A stretch of DNA of 64,000 nt. It comes from Chalara sp. BL73 (Eukaryota; Ascomycota; Leotiomycetes; Helotiales). The stretch is from contig CAKJVC010000006.1 in NCBI GenBank assembly GCA_918026815.1, forward strand, positions 1,488,001 through 1,552,000, written 5' to 3'. The notes under the pieces are model-generated. The model did not search any database and had not been told where the DNA came from. It saw only the letters and a program-made list of their open reading frames with translations. Below are positions 44,019 to 55,000 of this stretch, piece by piece (position 1 is the first letter of the stretch; every line of letters begins with the position of its first letter). Both the position numbers and the translations under genes were made by a program.

Positions 44019-47000
44019 ATGCCGATTCTTACGTCTGAGGTTCCTCCGTTAAACCTGGCACTTGCAGCTGACCAGGCCGCCCCAACCTTATTTGAAACAT
44101 TATTTTTAGGGTCATCCCGCCTTCCTAGTAAATCCCCACATGCTAATCTTTATTTGAACTTCCTCCCTTTGTCTTCGTTTTGCAATAATTATGTCTCTGA
44201 TAGCTATCAATATGCCTCTGTAAAAGGGGGTGGACTTCTTGAGCTACTTCGGAATCGATACGCCGTCGTTCAATCTTATCAATTGTATGCTGAAGTGTAT
44301 TTTCCCCTGATGCCTTTCCCACATGTGGTAGTAAGATCTGATGGCGAAAATGGTTTTCATGGCTCGAAACTCAAGACACAGCACGGCTGCTCAGCATGGT
44401 TTGGTGGATCAGGCAGGCATGGGTGCAATGCAACAGCTCCATCCCACGGAGCGGCTGGTGGAAATATCTCCTTAGAACTTTCTCGGTCCGCGAACCCTGG
44501 GTATTTCGACGTTCGTGGATATTCCAACTGGGCAGGCTACATAACAGAAGTCCCACCAGGCCATAACCTCTTCGTCAGCGCCTGTGGAGGAAATGGCGGC
44601 GACGGTGGATGGGGTGAAGGCGGTACAAACGGTGGGAATGGCAGTTCGGGGTCCGGTGCGACCCAATGGAGCGAGGCTGGAGTTAGCAACCATCTCTTAT
44701 CTACGGTCATGCTCTGGGGGTATAGAGCACTCTTGCTAATAAATCTTTTGGTAGAACGGCGGAAGCGGAGGTAATGGGGGCAAGTATGAACCGAATTCCT
44801 TCCAGATACTCTAAACACTAGTTGACAAATAGAGTGCTGGCTACGGTACAGATGGCGGTAATGGTGGTAATGGAGGAAACATCGAGATCACCGTCCGAGA
44901 AGCTGATATGAGTTTATTGATGGCCCTTGAATGGATTTACCCGGGTGGTAATGGTGGAGCCCGAGGTATCCATGGCGTCCCAGGAGCAGGTGGGCGTGGC
45001 GGTCGCGGAGGTGATGGAATTACAAGGTGAGTCAGCACACTCAAGAACTAAAATCTTTGAGGCTATTCGAAATCTCACTACAATTATAGTTATGTAGACG
45101 GCAGCGAAATTCATAGCTCAAACTATAGCTATGGTGAACAATATCGTAGTAAAAAACCTGGAAAAGGTGGCAAGAATGGGCGAGACGGTGCTCCTGCTTC
45201 AACATTCTTGCAAGATGGCGCCCCTGGGAGAGATGGCACTATTCGCTTTATTGTTCTTTGGGATGATGAAAGAATTTCAACATATCAGTCCCGTTATGAT
45301 CTCCGGATGGAAAGCTGGGAATTGCAGGATGAGAACGACGATGGCATCTTCGAACCTGGAGAGCACATCATGATACAAAATATTGTAGTCAAGAACTACG
45401 GTAATTTAAAAAATAACATTCACTGCATAAAGCGGCTGACAGGTCTTTAGGTGAGATGCCTTCGCCAACCAATCCACCCATACCTCTTTCTATACTGCCC
45501 AGCGCTTGGGTAGACCCTAATGTAGAACAAGAGGGCGTCTACGTACAGTCAGTCCAAGGGTTCTCGGCCGTTGGGGTCACGGGCACGATCATCGGGCTTA
45601 TCAAACCAGAAGGCGGTGGCCTACACAATCCACGAGGTTTGCACGTCAACGAGGCAATTCAACTCATTAGCACCATGCCATTAATTAACCGCCGATTGTC
45701 AAGGTTTCAAGCTACATGCCCATTCACGGTCCAGTATCCTCTTCAGCTTATTAATCCTGTTTATGTGGAAGCTGTTACCTTGGGTGACTGTTTTACAATT
45801 CAATGGACCGTAAGCATACTCTTATCTGCTATTACAGATTTCTTAAGTGACTCTACATAGTTGTTAAATATTTCTACCCGGCCTCATGGGATCAACTCAC
45901 AACTTCGCCGTACATGCGGTACTCGAATATGTACGGACAAATCTTTTTTCGAATTCAAGCACGACGCAAATAGTAGTGAAATCTTGAGGAACCTTGAAAT
46001 CATTGACCCCTTGGAAAAGGTCATATTCCATCAGGAATTCCAAGTATCTGAGACAACCAAGCCATTTACTGAAGGTCACATCTGGCTTTGCCTGATGCTA
46101 TCTCCTCCCAGCTATGTGCATAGTCCACTCGATCTGCCGTCGTCACTTGGGGCAATACTACACCCTGTTTCGTCTTCCGACCTACAGATCCAGGTGTCAC
46201 CAAAATACAAATTTAACCATCAGTCTTCATATCTCCTGATAGTGAATGCTAGTACTCCTGGCGCGTTTGTTCGCCAACTCTCGGCGTTTGTGGAACAGAA
46301 CCTGTTGCTAGAATTGGACATTTATAATATCAACCTCCATGGTACTCTGTTGCAACCATCAGGAGATAATGTACTCCAATACTATTCTGAGAAAACTATT
46401 ATCGTACTTGGCAACCTATTCACCTTCTTTGGGACTCCGGGTCGCTCGATACTTGACTTCATGGACCCAGTTATGGTATCACGTTTACTGAGCACTGGTA
46501 CAACGTGCTTGTTCCTCGGACTTGAAGATCTCGCCAAACTCACCCACAATTGGGGCCGGATGGTAGAGACTCCCCTATTTCATCATGACGAGACAGGAAG
46601 CGATGGCTCTCTACACGGCCTGGCTGTCAAACCTTTTGTTCAGACCTTAGAACAGAAATATTCTGGGAATGGAACACCTGGGACTTTTAGGACGCACTCC
46701 ATTACTATCAAGAAACGTTTTATGAGAAACGGCCAAAGCACAGTCCAATCGAAAGCCAAGAAGCTGGCCAAAGTCCTTGCGCTACGATATCCTCTACGAA
46801 ATTTTATTTGTAGGGCCTTGCCTCTGGATGGATCAAAAAATCCGCCGCTTGTAATGATCATACATGAAGGACTTCCCCTTTCCGCACGCATGCTAGCCTC
46901 GCCGGTATCGTGCAATGTTGTCACAAATTCATTAGAAGCAAAATTCCAATATCTGATAGTCGCATCGCTACCTTTTGAACACCGCGCCAGATTATTTTGG

Positions 47001-47883
47001 GAGCTTGCCTCCCTTCTCGGCTCAGGAGGGAGCCCTGCACAAGGATTTCTCCGGTCAGCAGAATTGCGAGATAAAGGTCCTGTACCTGATCTCAGTCTAG
47101 CTACGCTTGAGTCACAACAAATAAGTCACCCAGACCTTGCCAAACGATCCAAAACTAACATAAAAGCTTTACCAGATAGAGCAAGCCATATATAGCTCCA
47201 CACAATATGATCTCATCCAAGAAGTTTGCTATTTCAGCAAAGGTGGGCCCCGCTGGTCTGATCCACTGAGCAAAATCTCACTCTCCAGTCGCCTTCCACG
47301 AATTTCTAAGTTCTTCAGCCTGTCGTCTGAAAATCTGAACCTTGAACCTCTCACTGCTCCAGGAAACCTCACATGGTTCTACTCGACAATGGCTCAAATA
47401 CAGCTTGCCACGTCTTCCAATTTGTTTGGAAAAGCTCACAGCCGCAAGAAGCTCCTTTTTAAACACCTTAATAACCTGATAAGCAACTCCATAACCACCC
47501 ACTTCGGTGCATGTAACACCGCATCCTTAAGTACCACCATGAAAGCCCAAATCCCAACCCTAAAGAAAGAAGCAAAGAACCTGCGTAAAGCGTCACAAAA
47601 AGGTGCTGGTATTCCAACGGCTATAGAAGCATGTTTTGCACACATTAATGAGACGATGAGTTTCTCAGGAGGGGGACCGCCGTTTCTAGATATTGGTGTT
47701 CATTTGTTCAAGACAAATCGAACCCGGTTCTTTACCGATGCCGAATACATGGATATGAGAAATAGTCATGAGGCGTTTAAGGTGCAACTTGCCGCTGACG
47801 AGGCCAGGAGTATGCAGTTTAGGCAGGCACTTGTGAAGCAAGTTGTGGAGGCTGACCCAAAGCCACAATATAGCGAGGTTTAG
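44019..47883 (+). CDS. Large Gly-rich (collagen-like N-half) fungal protein, DUF7932-like
   Basis: Seven exons (44019-44681, 44755-44783, 44835-45026, 45090-45400, 45451-45809, 45861-47081, 47176-47883) give 939 residues with all phases matching. Residues about 100-300 are Gly-rich with GGNGGDGGWGEGG.., NGGSGGNGGN, GGARGIHGVPGAGGRGGRGG and GRDGAPAS runs, embedded in beta-type sequence. The remainder is a long non-repetitive region ending in a Lys-rich helix. This is the layout of a family of large fungal proteins of unknown function that I recall as DUF7932. The last intron (GTACCT donor, CTAACATAA branch) is needed to avoid an apparent frameshift near 47170. The true start may lie further upstream. 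Confidence 0.65.
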
Positions 47884-48419
47884 GAGCAGCTGGAAGTGCG
47901 TTTAGATGTGTATTATAAAATCATTATTTCATGCCTTATAGCCAGGAGTGTTTCAAAGAACGATTACCTAGTTTGATACCAAGCTACTCAAAAACCATAT
48001 ACAGTGTATCTCGTTGCATGCTGGAGAAACCGTCTTTGTGTCAGCCAAAGCCGAACAGTCTGCTGTCCCGGAACATGTGATACAACCAACTTCACAGCTA
48101 GCCTAGCTAGACCGTAATCCCATGCTCGGTTGAGAACTTGAACCGCCCACGAATGAACGCATCCATGCATGCTGTGCCTCGCGACTAGACCAATTCTTGA
48201 TGGAACATGTCTGCTTCCACGAGCCCGTGGTTAATCAGTGCCCGCACCGCATTATGGAAGCTTAATTGGTCTTTAACCAGTTCTCGAACCTAGCCCGAGT
48301 CGTTCAAGTCACAGTGCTGGAGAACCTCCACGCGAACTAAAGCATATGCGCTACGGGCACAGTTTGGCGAGCGGTCGGGGAAACGATTTTAATAAGCTAT
48401 AAACATATAAAAGCAATAT
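47884..48419. other. Intergenic between two convergent genes
   Basis: No open frame with a recognisable product; probably 3' untranslated sequence from both sides. Confidence 0.5.
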
Positions 48420-49558
48420 TTAATACGGATACGGTGGCATCGACCCAAAGCTCCAGCCACTTGAACTCTCAAACGACAACTCAACAATCCGGCCGTCCTT
48501 AACAAAGTACAGCCGCGTCGAAGCGGTACCCCAACCAATGGCCGCGATTGGGCCATGGTCCATGCTTAAGTTCGTGGCTAGGGATGGTAAAACACCCGTT
48601 ACCCATGTGTTGCTCTGCTTGACAACGGTGTTGATATTAGCAGCCGCGACGTAAAACGCTTGTATGACTTCGGGCTGTTCGGAGCCTGTAACGCCAAGTG
48701 CTTGTGGCAGTGCAGATAGTATGGGTCCGCCGGGAAGGGTTGCGGCTAGAATAAGTTTAGTGCTTAAGCGAGGATTTCTTGAGATCGAGCACATACCTGC
48801 GGTCCAGGATCCCGTCGATAAACGGGCTGAGACTTGGAGCTTATGATTCCCGTCGAACCAAAAGAGGCTCGGCTCATTATTATTTAGAACTACTGCGAGA
48901 GGAGAGGTTTTGTCTGCTTTGGGTGCTCCGATAATAGCAGCCAGCGGGCCGGATCCTGTAGCCGGGGAATAAGTGTGTTCCAATAGGGTTCCATCCTCGT
49001 CTACTGCGTATAGCCTAAGGATGTTGACGCCGGGAGAAGTGACAGCGAGACCACCAGCTGTCGTCAATTTAATGCCCGAGTCGATCGAGTAGTCCCAGTT
49101 GTAACAAGGGGACCCGTCGGCGGGACACTTGGCTGAAATCTGGGTCAGATCGTGGTTGGTGGAAATATAGAACGTTCGAATTTCCTGTGAGCAGAATTAG
49201 CAATGTGTGTTTGCGGCTTGCTGAGTCCGCGTTAGCTATCACGTACGAAATAGTTATCCCAGCGCCAGCATACAGATGTAAGCGGCGTATTTGCAGCAGC
49301 ATAGATCGTCGTGTTTATTTTTCTCGTGTTTGACCAGTGGCTGGCCTCGCGGTAGAACGCGCGTATGTAAAGGTCATTGTGCTCATTCTGATGCGTGATG
49401 AAAATGTTTACCTCGCACTCACACGCAGCAATCTGTCGAACGGGCAGGGATACAGGCCAGGATGGATCTCTAGATGGGAATCCAAGAGACAAACCGACGA
49501 CAGATGCTACTACGGCTGTTATGATGAGAAATACGGTAGCCCAAGATAAAAAGGTCAT
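48420..49558 (-). CDS. Membrane-anchored fucose-specific-lectin-like protein
   Basis: Exons 49558-49247 and 49184-48420, joined over a 62-nt intron (GTACGT donor, GCTAATTC branch, TCACAG acceptor), give 358 residues. The first ATG is directly followed by a TM segment (LSWATVFLIITAVVASVVGL), so the protein is probably type II with the rest outside. The C-terminal 300 residues show short beta-blade units (SPCYNWDYS, GLAVTSPGVNILRLYAVDED, GPIAAIGWGTASTRLYFVKDG) as in the six-bladed fungal fucose-lectin family (AAL type). Sugar binding is inferred. It lies just downstream of, and on the same strand as, the short HET gene. Confidence 0.7.
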
Positions 49559-49674
49559 TTTTTGTCGGAAAAATGGATAGTTCTTGGCTTGGACTTCTTG
49601 GCTATTTGGAAGGAGCCGGTCGCGCGACGAGTTATTTGCATACAATGGTCGATGGATTCGAATTGATGTTGAAG

Positions 49675-50463
49675 CTATGACTCCTGATTAGACACACGAC
49701 GAGATATTGCCTTTAGGGATAAACCTGTGCTGTGCTTGGAAAAATCTTCCACCGTAATATTGAGCCGTCTTAGAGCGTAGGCTTTCCCCTCGCCATAATT
49801 GATCGGCATCGATACCTCACAGATACCAATAAGACAATATACTATATCTTCTTCCACTTTCGTCTGGCGGCGATCTGCCCAAGCCATCCGTTCGCGGATG
49901 CTGATTTCCGATAGAGGACCTCCTTGCAAGGCCACGATAGGAATTGTGGTGATCTCGTAAATGGTATGTTCCAAGGACTTTTTGTCACCGATTCGAATAC
50001 CTTCTTTAGAATAGAACTCCACGATTGCTGGAGCAATGAGTTCTTGAAGCGTCCAGCCTCTGGTAAACCATCGACTGCTCCTAAAAGCCGCTTCCCATGG
50101 CCTCTCATCGGAATCAAATGCTGGCATCGATACGTCCGCAAGATGTACGTAGCATTTGGTCGCATTCTGATACCAGCGGAACATAGACGTGAGTGCTATC
50201 CTGAGTTCATTATCATTCGACTTATCGATGCAACAAGTATCGATCCAGGAGTACTGTACACCATCTCTAGAAGCTTGGGCGCTACAGAATTTGATCTTCT
50301 GATAGCCCATCTTATGTTTCCCATCGCCATTAATGATATCTTCGTAGGTGACCTCTTGATCATCAGTCCACGTGTGCGAAAGTACAGCATAGGGGAAGGT
50401 ATTATAGGAAGGGACTTGGACAAGGCTGAATTCGCCTGAAGTATCCAGCTTCAATAGACGCAT
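49675..50463 (-). CDS. Short HET-domain protein
   Basis: 262 residues from MRLLKLDTSGEF at 50463. It is an almost bare HET domain: YAVLSHTWTDDQEVT, YSWIDTCCIDKSN, SMFRWYQNATKCYVHLADV, SRWFTRGWTLQELIAPAIV, then MAWADRRQTKVEEDIVYC and MPINYGEG, followed by only about 30 residues. In this HET subfamily the domain usually heads a longer protein or an NLR, so the gene is truncated or a minimal form. It is open upstream without another ATG. Confidence 0.85.
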   Translation of the reverse strand: MRLLKLDTSGEFSLVQVPSYNTFPYAVLSHTWTDDQEVTYEDIINGDGKHKMGYQKIKFCSAQASRDGVQYSWIDTCCIDKSNDNELRIALTSMFRWYQNATKCYVHLADVSMPAFDSDERPWEAAFRSSRWFTRGWTLQELIAPAIVEFYSKEGIRIGDKKSLEHTIYEITTIPIVALQGGPLSEISIRERMAWADRRQTKVEEDIVYCLIGICEVSMPINYGEGKAYALRRLNITVEDFSKHSTGLSLKAISRRVSNQES

Positions 50464-51019
50464 GGTGCGAGCGCATGATTGAGAAGCTAACAAGCGATCA
50501 AAAGCGATATGCGGGCAAAGATGTGATATAAGGTTGCGCAAAGTGAAGACGAAGTTTGCTTATCAGGAATGACAAGGCTGCCAGCCTTATGATCAACTGC
50601 CCCTCCCATCCAACGGCCTCCCGCCTCCAGTCGCGATTGACGAGGCGCAGCCCCAAGCTGACCATGGATGTCCCTCGACCTTGATTGATGACGAGCAGCA
50701 CTATACTTCGCGGATTTCTCAGAGCCCTTCTGCGGCAACGGAAGAGCGCTTGGATACCAAGGAGGAAAAGGACGGTGCTTCTGTATTTGACAACGGCGGT
50801 TATTAACCGCGCTTCCAAATGGCTAATATATACTAACCAAAAGCTGGCGCACACCCCTCCTTTCTCGAGGTTTATCATTGCGCAGTTTACTCGCCGTCTT
50901 TAGCGATGCATTTCGGCCGCCTAGAAAATTGAAATGCTCGACACATTCGAAGCCCATGCTCAACAGATCCCACACCTCACATCCGGGTCCCAATACGTTG
51001 ACACTCCAGTGTCAGTTTA
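50464..51019. other. Intergenic
   Basis: Promoter side of the short HET gene; overlapping open frames carry no recognisable product. Confidence 0.4.
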
Positions 51020-51270
51020 TAGCTGGCTAAGCTCGACACCCCCACCAAAGTTACTGCGGTCATTGGATTCATCATATTTGCCATTTGTATCGATGCTGGT
51101 GCTGGCAAGAACGGATATCTTGGCTTTAAGACGTGGGGAAGCCCTGGTGCTTTTTCTCCATATAATATTATCCAGGGTAACAACGCCCTTGCAAAATTTG
51201 CGGGCTTCTGGGCCGCGATGATTAAAGCTGGATTTTCGTACCAGCGAGCCGAATCGAGAGAGAGAGATAG
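51020..51270 (+). pseudogene. Amino-acid permease (APC family) fragment
   Basis: One frame reads LAKLDTPTKVTAVIGFIIFA, then ICIDAGAGKNGYLGFKTW, GSPGAFSPYNIIQGNNALAK and FAGFWAAMIKAGFSYQ. This matches the stretch of fungal yeast-type amino-acid transporters in which a TM helix leads into a YWKNPGAF loop and a helix ending FSFQG/FSYQG. It is preceded by a TAG and runs out after 51270 into unrelated sequence, so only one inner exon survives. Confidence 0.6.
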
Positions 51271-52000
51271 AAGGTGAAGGTGGAACAGTGTAGAAAAGAG
51301 TGTTCAAAGGAGATGCGATGGTTGTTGGAGGTAGAGGGTGTGCGGAAACTGCGAGAGCTTATTTAACCGGGAGCGGCCTTAAGGCAGAGACAGGCGAGGC
51401 CTGCCATGACTAACAGGGAGCTGTTTCCTGGCTCCTGGATTGAGGATTTTAGGGTCGGGATGATCGAAGATGACAACCAGCAATTTTTTAGGGGGGATGC
51501 GGTTATCGGGTGGTTGAAGCTCTAGCCAGAGATCCAGGCTATCGAAGTACGCCCAAAAGCAAAGCAGCTTAGCTCAGAGGTCATTTTGTTGTTTGGCATG
51601 CTAGAGTGAAATCTGCCATGTAGAGCAGAGCGCTCGGTCTTCGTACGAGTTCAATCAGGACTCGACTCCTGGAGTTGCACCCACGACTCCTTGTACGTAC
51701 TATAAGGCTTCTTTCTCTATCAATTTCCGTTCTCTCTGATAGAACTCAAAGAGGGGTTGCAAAAATTTAGCGGAAAATCTAAGTCAATAGAGGAGAAGAC
51801 GGAGCGATCAAATTCATTGCGAAAGATGTCATTTGTGCACGTACCAGCCACATCCGTCGATCAGAGTCATCAAAGGAAACGTCTTTATTTTCATAACCAT
51901 TTTTTTCAATATCGAACTCTCAGAAATTAACATATTTTGCTGTCAAAGTGTCGAATGAAAAGACAACGATCATGCGTTGTACTAACAGAAATATGTCTTA
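51271..52000. other. Intergenic; tRNA-like stretch near 51600-51690
   Basis: 51630-51690 contains GTAGAGCAGAGC followed by GACTCGACTCC, which resemble A- and B-box promoter elements of a tRNA or tRNA-derived repeat, but no closed cloverleaf could be drawn. Otherwise nothing. Confidence 0.3.
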
Positions 52001-55000
52001 TCATCTTTTTTCCTCCCTCTTTCCCTTCGGCACTCTAGCAAGCCAATAAACTCCCGCAGCCGCCGTAACATTGAAAATCACATAAACTAAAAAGATTCCA
52101 AAATTCCTCCATCGGTCGCCATACTCCGCGCTGACGCCCTTTAAAAATGTGTTGGTCTCGCTACCACTACAAAACACGCATTCGGTGTTTGAGCCCGTGC
52201 TTTCAGGAGTGAGGTAGCCACCAAGCGCCTCGATATAGGGTGCAAGGTATGTGGAGCAATTAGAGAGCGAGGGTGGGGGAAAGTGCAGAAATTCTTCGGG
52301 GGAGCAGGAGACCCGCGCGTTTGCAAGACCAACAGATAACATGCCAGAGGCTAGGTAGGTCATGGGAGAGACACGGTACATGAACATCCAGAAGCCGGGA
52401 AGGGCTGTGGGTGTTGCCAAGACACTGGAGAAGCAATGTAAGTATAGTCTCCTCTGAAGTAGAGCTTGGACTCAGGCGGGAATAAAGAGGCAGTGAAGAA
52501 GAGTGGAGGTGAGCGATTGGACATACCCGCAGAAGATCAATGAAAGTGAGAACATAAGGTTTGCAATATTCCCCGCAGCTTCTGCTGTGTCAAGCCCTGC
52601 AGCAACCATCGTCGCAAATGTTCCCGCAAAGTTCATAAACAATAAAATAAACAAGAACATCAGCACTCCTCTCTCGGCAACCTGATCTGCCTCCACAGCA
52701 TTTTGGCGTAGTCCGATGGGGTAATACCAACCTACGAAGATAAGCACGGCCATAAGAGAGTTCCAAGGGATTTCCACGAGGACACTTGACAAGATAAACA
52801 CTTTCCAAGAATAGGTCTTGGATGGATGTTCCCGGGCTTCGTAAAGAGCGCGTTGAGTTACGAAGTGAGGCATGATTTGTTGACAGAAATTTGTGAAGAT
52901 TGTTATGAGTACAAAGACGGCGAAGAGTTGATTTTGCAGTCCTTGAAGCGAATTGGGCATTCTCCAAAAGGAGAATCCGACGAACATAGCCTGGGATATT
53001 GTCAGACAGTTCTTTGATCCTTCTGGGCGGACTCGGAAATTACACTAAAGAGACAGAGAGCGACTTTGGAGTAGAGATATGATGGGGTACGCCAGTATTG
53101 CTGGAATACTCGCGTAAGCACAAGGTAGAGCTGTATACCGAACGAGTTTGCAAATGGCCGAAGTGCATCTACATCACCAACAGGTCTTGGTAGCTTAGAC
53201 CTTGTTTCCTTTAAGCGAGAAAGTTCGGCTTTGACTGCTTTATGCTCTTCTGAATTTCTCCAGACGAGTGACCAGTCTTGTGTACTTTTGGATCCAGGAG
53301 CTGCGCCAATGACTTCGAGCATCCACTCAGCGGGGTTTTCATCTCGGCCACATTCCCTGGCTCCGTTGCGTTCAAAATAACCTGTGAGGGTCTTAGAAGA
53401 ATCGCCAATTTCACCGAAATAAACAGGTTTGCCTTCTTCGGCGAGAAGGAGCAAACGATCGAATTCCTGAAACAAAATCGCTGACGGCTGATGAATTGTA
53501 CAAAGGATAGCTTGGCCATTATCAGCAAGCTTTCGAAGGAGGGTGCAGATTGACCAAGCCGTCTGACTGTCAAGACCTGTATATGAGTCAGTAAGGCCTC
53601 GGACATCCCGTGATCCGTTGCGCTAGGAGAACGATCCGCTTGATTATAAGAGTCTGAATTACCAGAAGTGGGTTCGTCAAGGAACAGTAACAAAGCAGGT
53701 TTGGCCGCGAGTTCGACCCCAATAGTCAGACGCTTTCGCTGCTCGACGTTCAGGCCTTGCTAGTCATCAGTACACAGTATCTTTATCTCAGTGGGAAACC
53801 TAATCTAAACACCTACCTTCTCCCGCTACCCCAACAACAGCATCAGCATATGCCTCCATCTCAAGAGCCTTAATAACTTCATCGACGTATGAAACTTTCG
53901 CAGCATAAGAAGTAGCCCTTGGCTGTCGCAAAGCGGCGCTAAAAGTCAATGCCTCTCGAACGGTAGATGTAGCTAGATGCAGATCTTGCTGCTGAACATA
54001 TCCAGTCTTACGCTGGAAACCTGTATCTCGAATCCGACCATCTACCAGCATTTCTCCGCTGACAACACCCACTGTGGCACGACTAGCTAATACATCGAGT
54101 AGGGTTGTTTTTCCCGCTCCCGATATACCCTAGATACGCTTGTTGGCTATGATATTGCAGTATTCTTTCGGGAGTGGGAAACGTACCATCAACGCCGTCA
54201 AAGTTCCCGGCATGACCCATCCATCGACCTCATCTAGTAATCTTCGTGACTTGCTCTTTACCTTAACATCATAACTGACGCTATCCCAATGAAAAATTGC
54301 AGTCTGCTTCTGGATATTTGCAGGAGCATCAGGCACCGTCGTCTCTCTAGCTAGCGTTTCTGTGTTGATTCTATCATCGGCGTTGGCTTCTTCGTCAACC
54401 TTTTGCCGTGGGCTTAGTACTCGACCTCGTTGGAATAGCAAGACTTCGCCCTTAGATTTCTTTGCTGATATAGACTCTGTAGCTAGAAGGTAGACAAAGC
54501 AGCCGAAGATCATGAATGCAATCATGATTCCAAAGTTTCTGCAGTACCTGTCAGTAACATCATTCTCTCTTGAGTCCCAATTACAACGTAATTCAAAACT
54601 TTAGAGAAGTTACATACCTCCACAGGTGGTCATAATGGTAGTTAAAGTTGACAGCCAAGTAGGTATCCCCATCGACAAATTCGGCTCCAGCAGTAGCTCC
54701 GGTGGTCGCGCAGATCTTCTCGTCTGGAGAAATATCGCCATAGCTGGGACCTTGAGGAACATATTGTGTACAAGGTATTGTACGATCGTGAAACTAGACT
54801 CCCATCAGACTGAACAAAAACATACATGGATGATATACGTACCTCATTGATCATTAGAGCTTCAAAAGCATAGCCAACAGGGTTTAAATAATTGATCCAT
54901 CGAAGCCAGGGCTGCATGTCCTTTGTGGGAATCGTAAAGCCTGTATAGATAACGAGCGCTATACTGAAGATGGAAGCTGGTGCCATAGCCTAAATTGTTA

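Noticed and set aside
47120..47195. Frameshift in the Gly-rich protein gene
   Set aside because: A 94-nt intron (47082-47175) with a strong CTAAC branch removes the apparent frameshift and restores frame.
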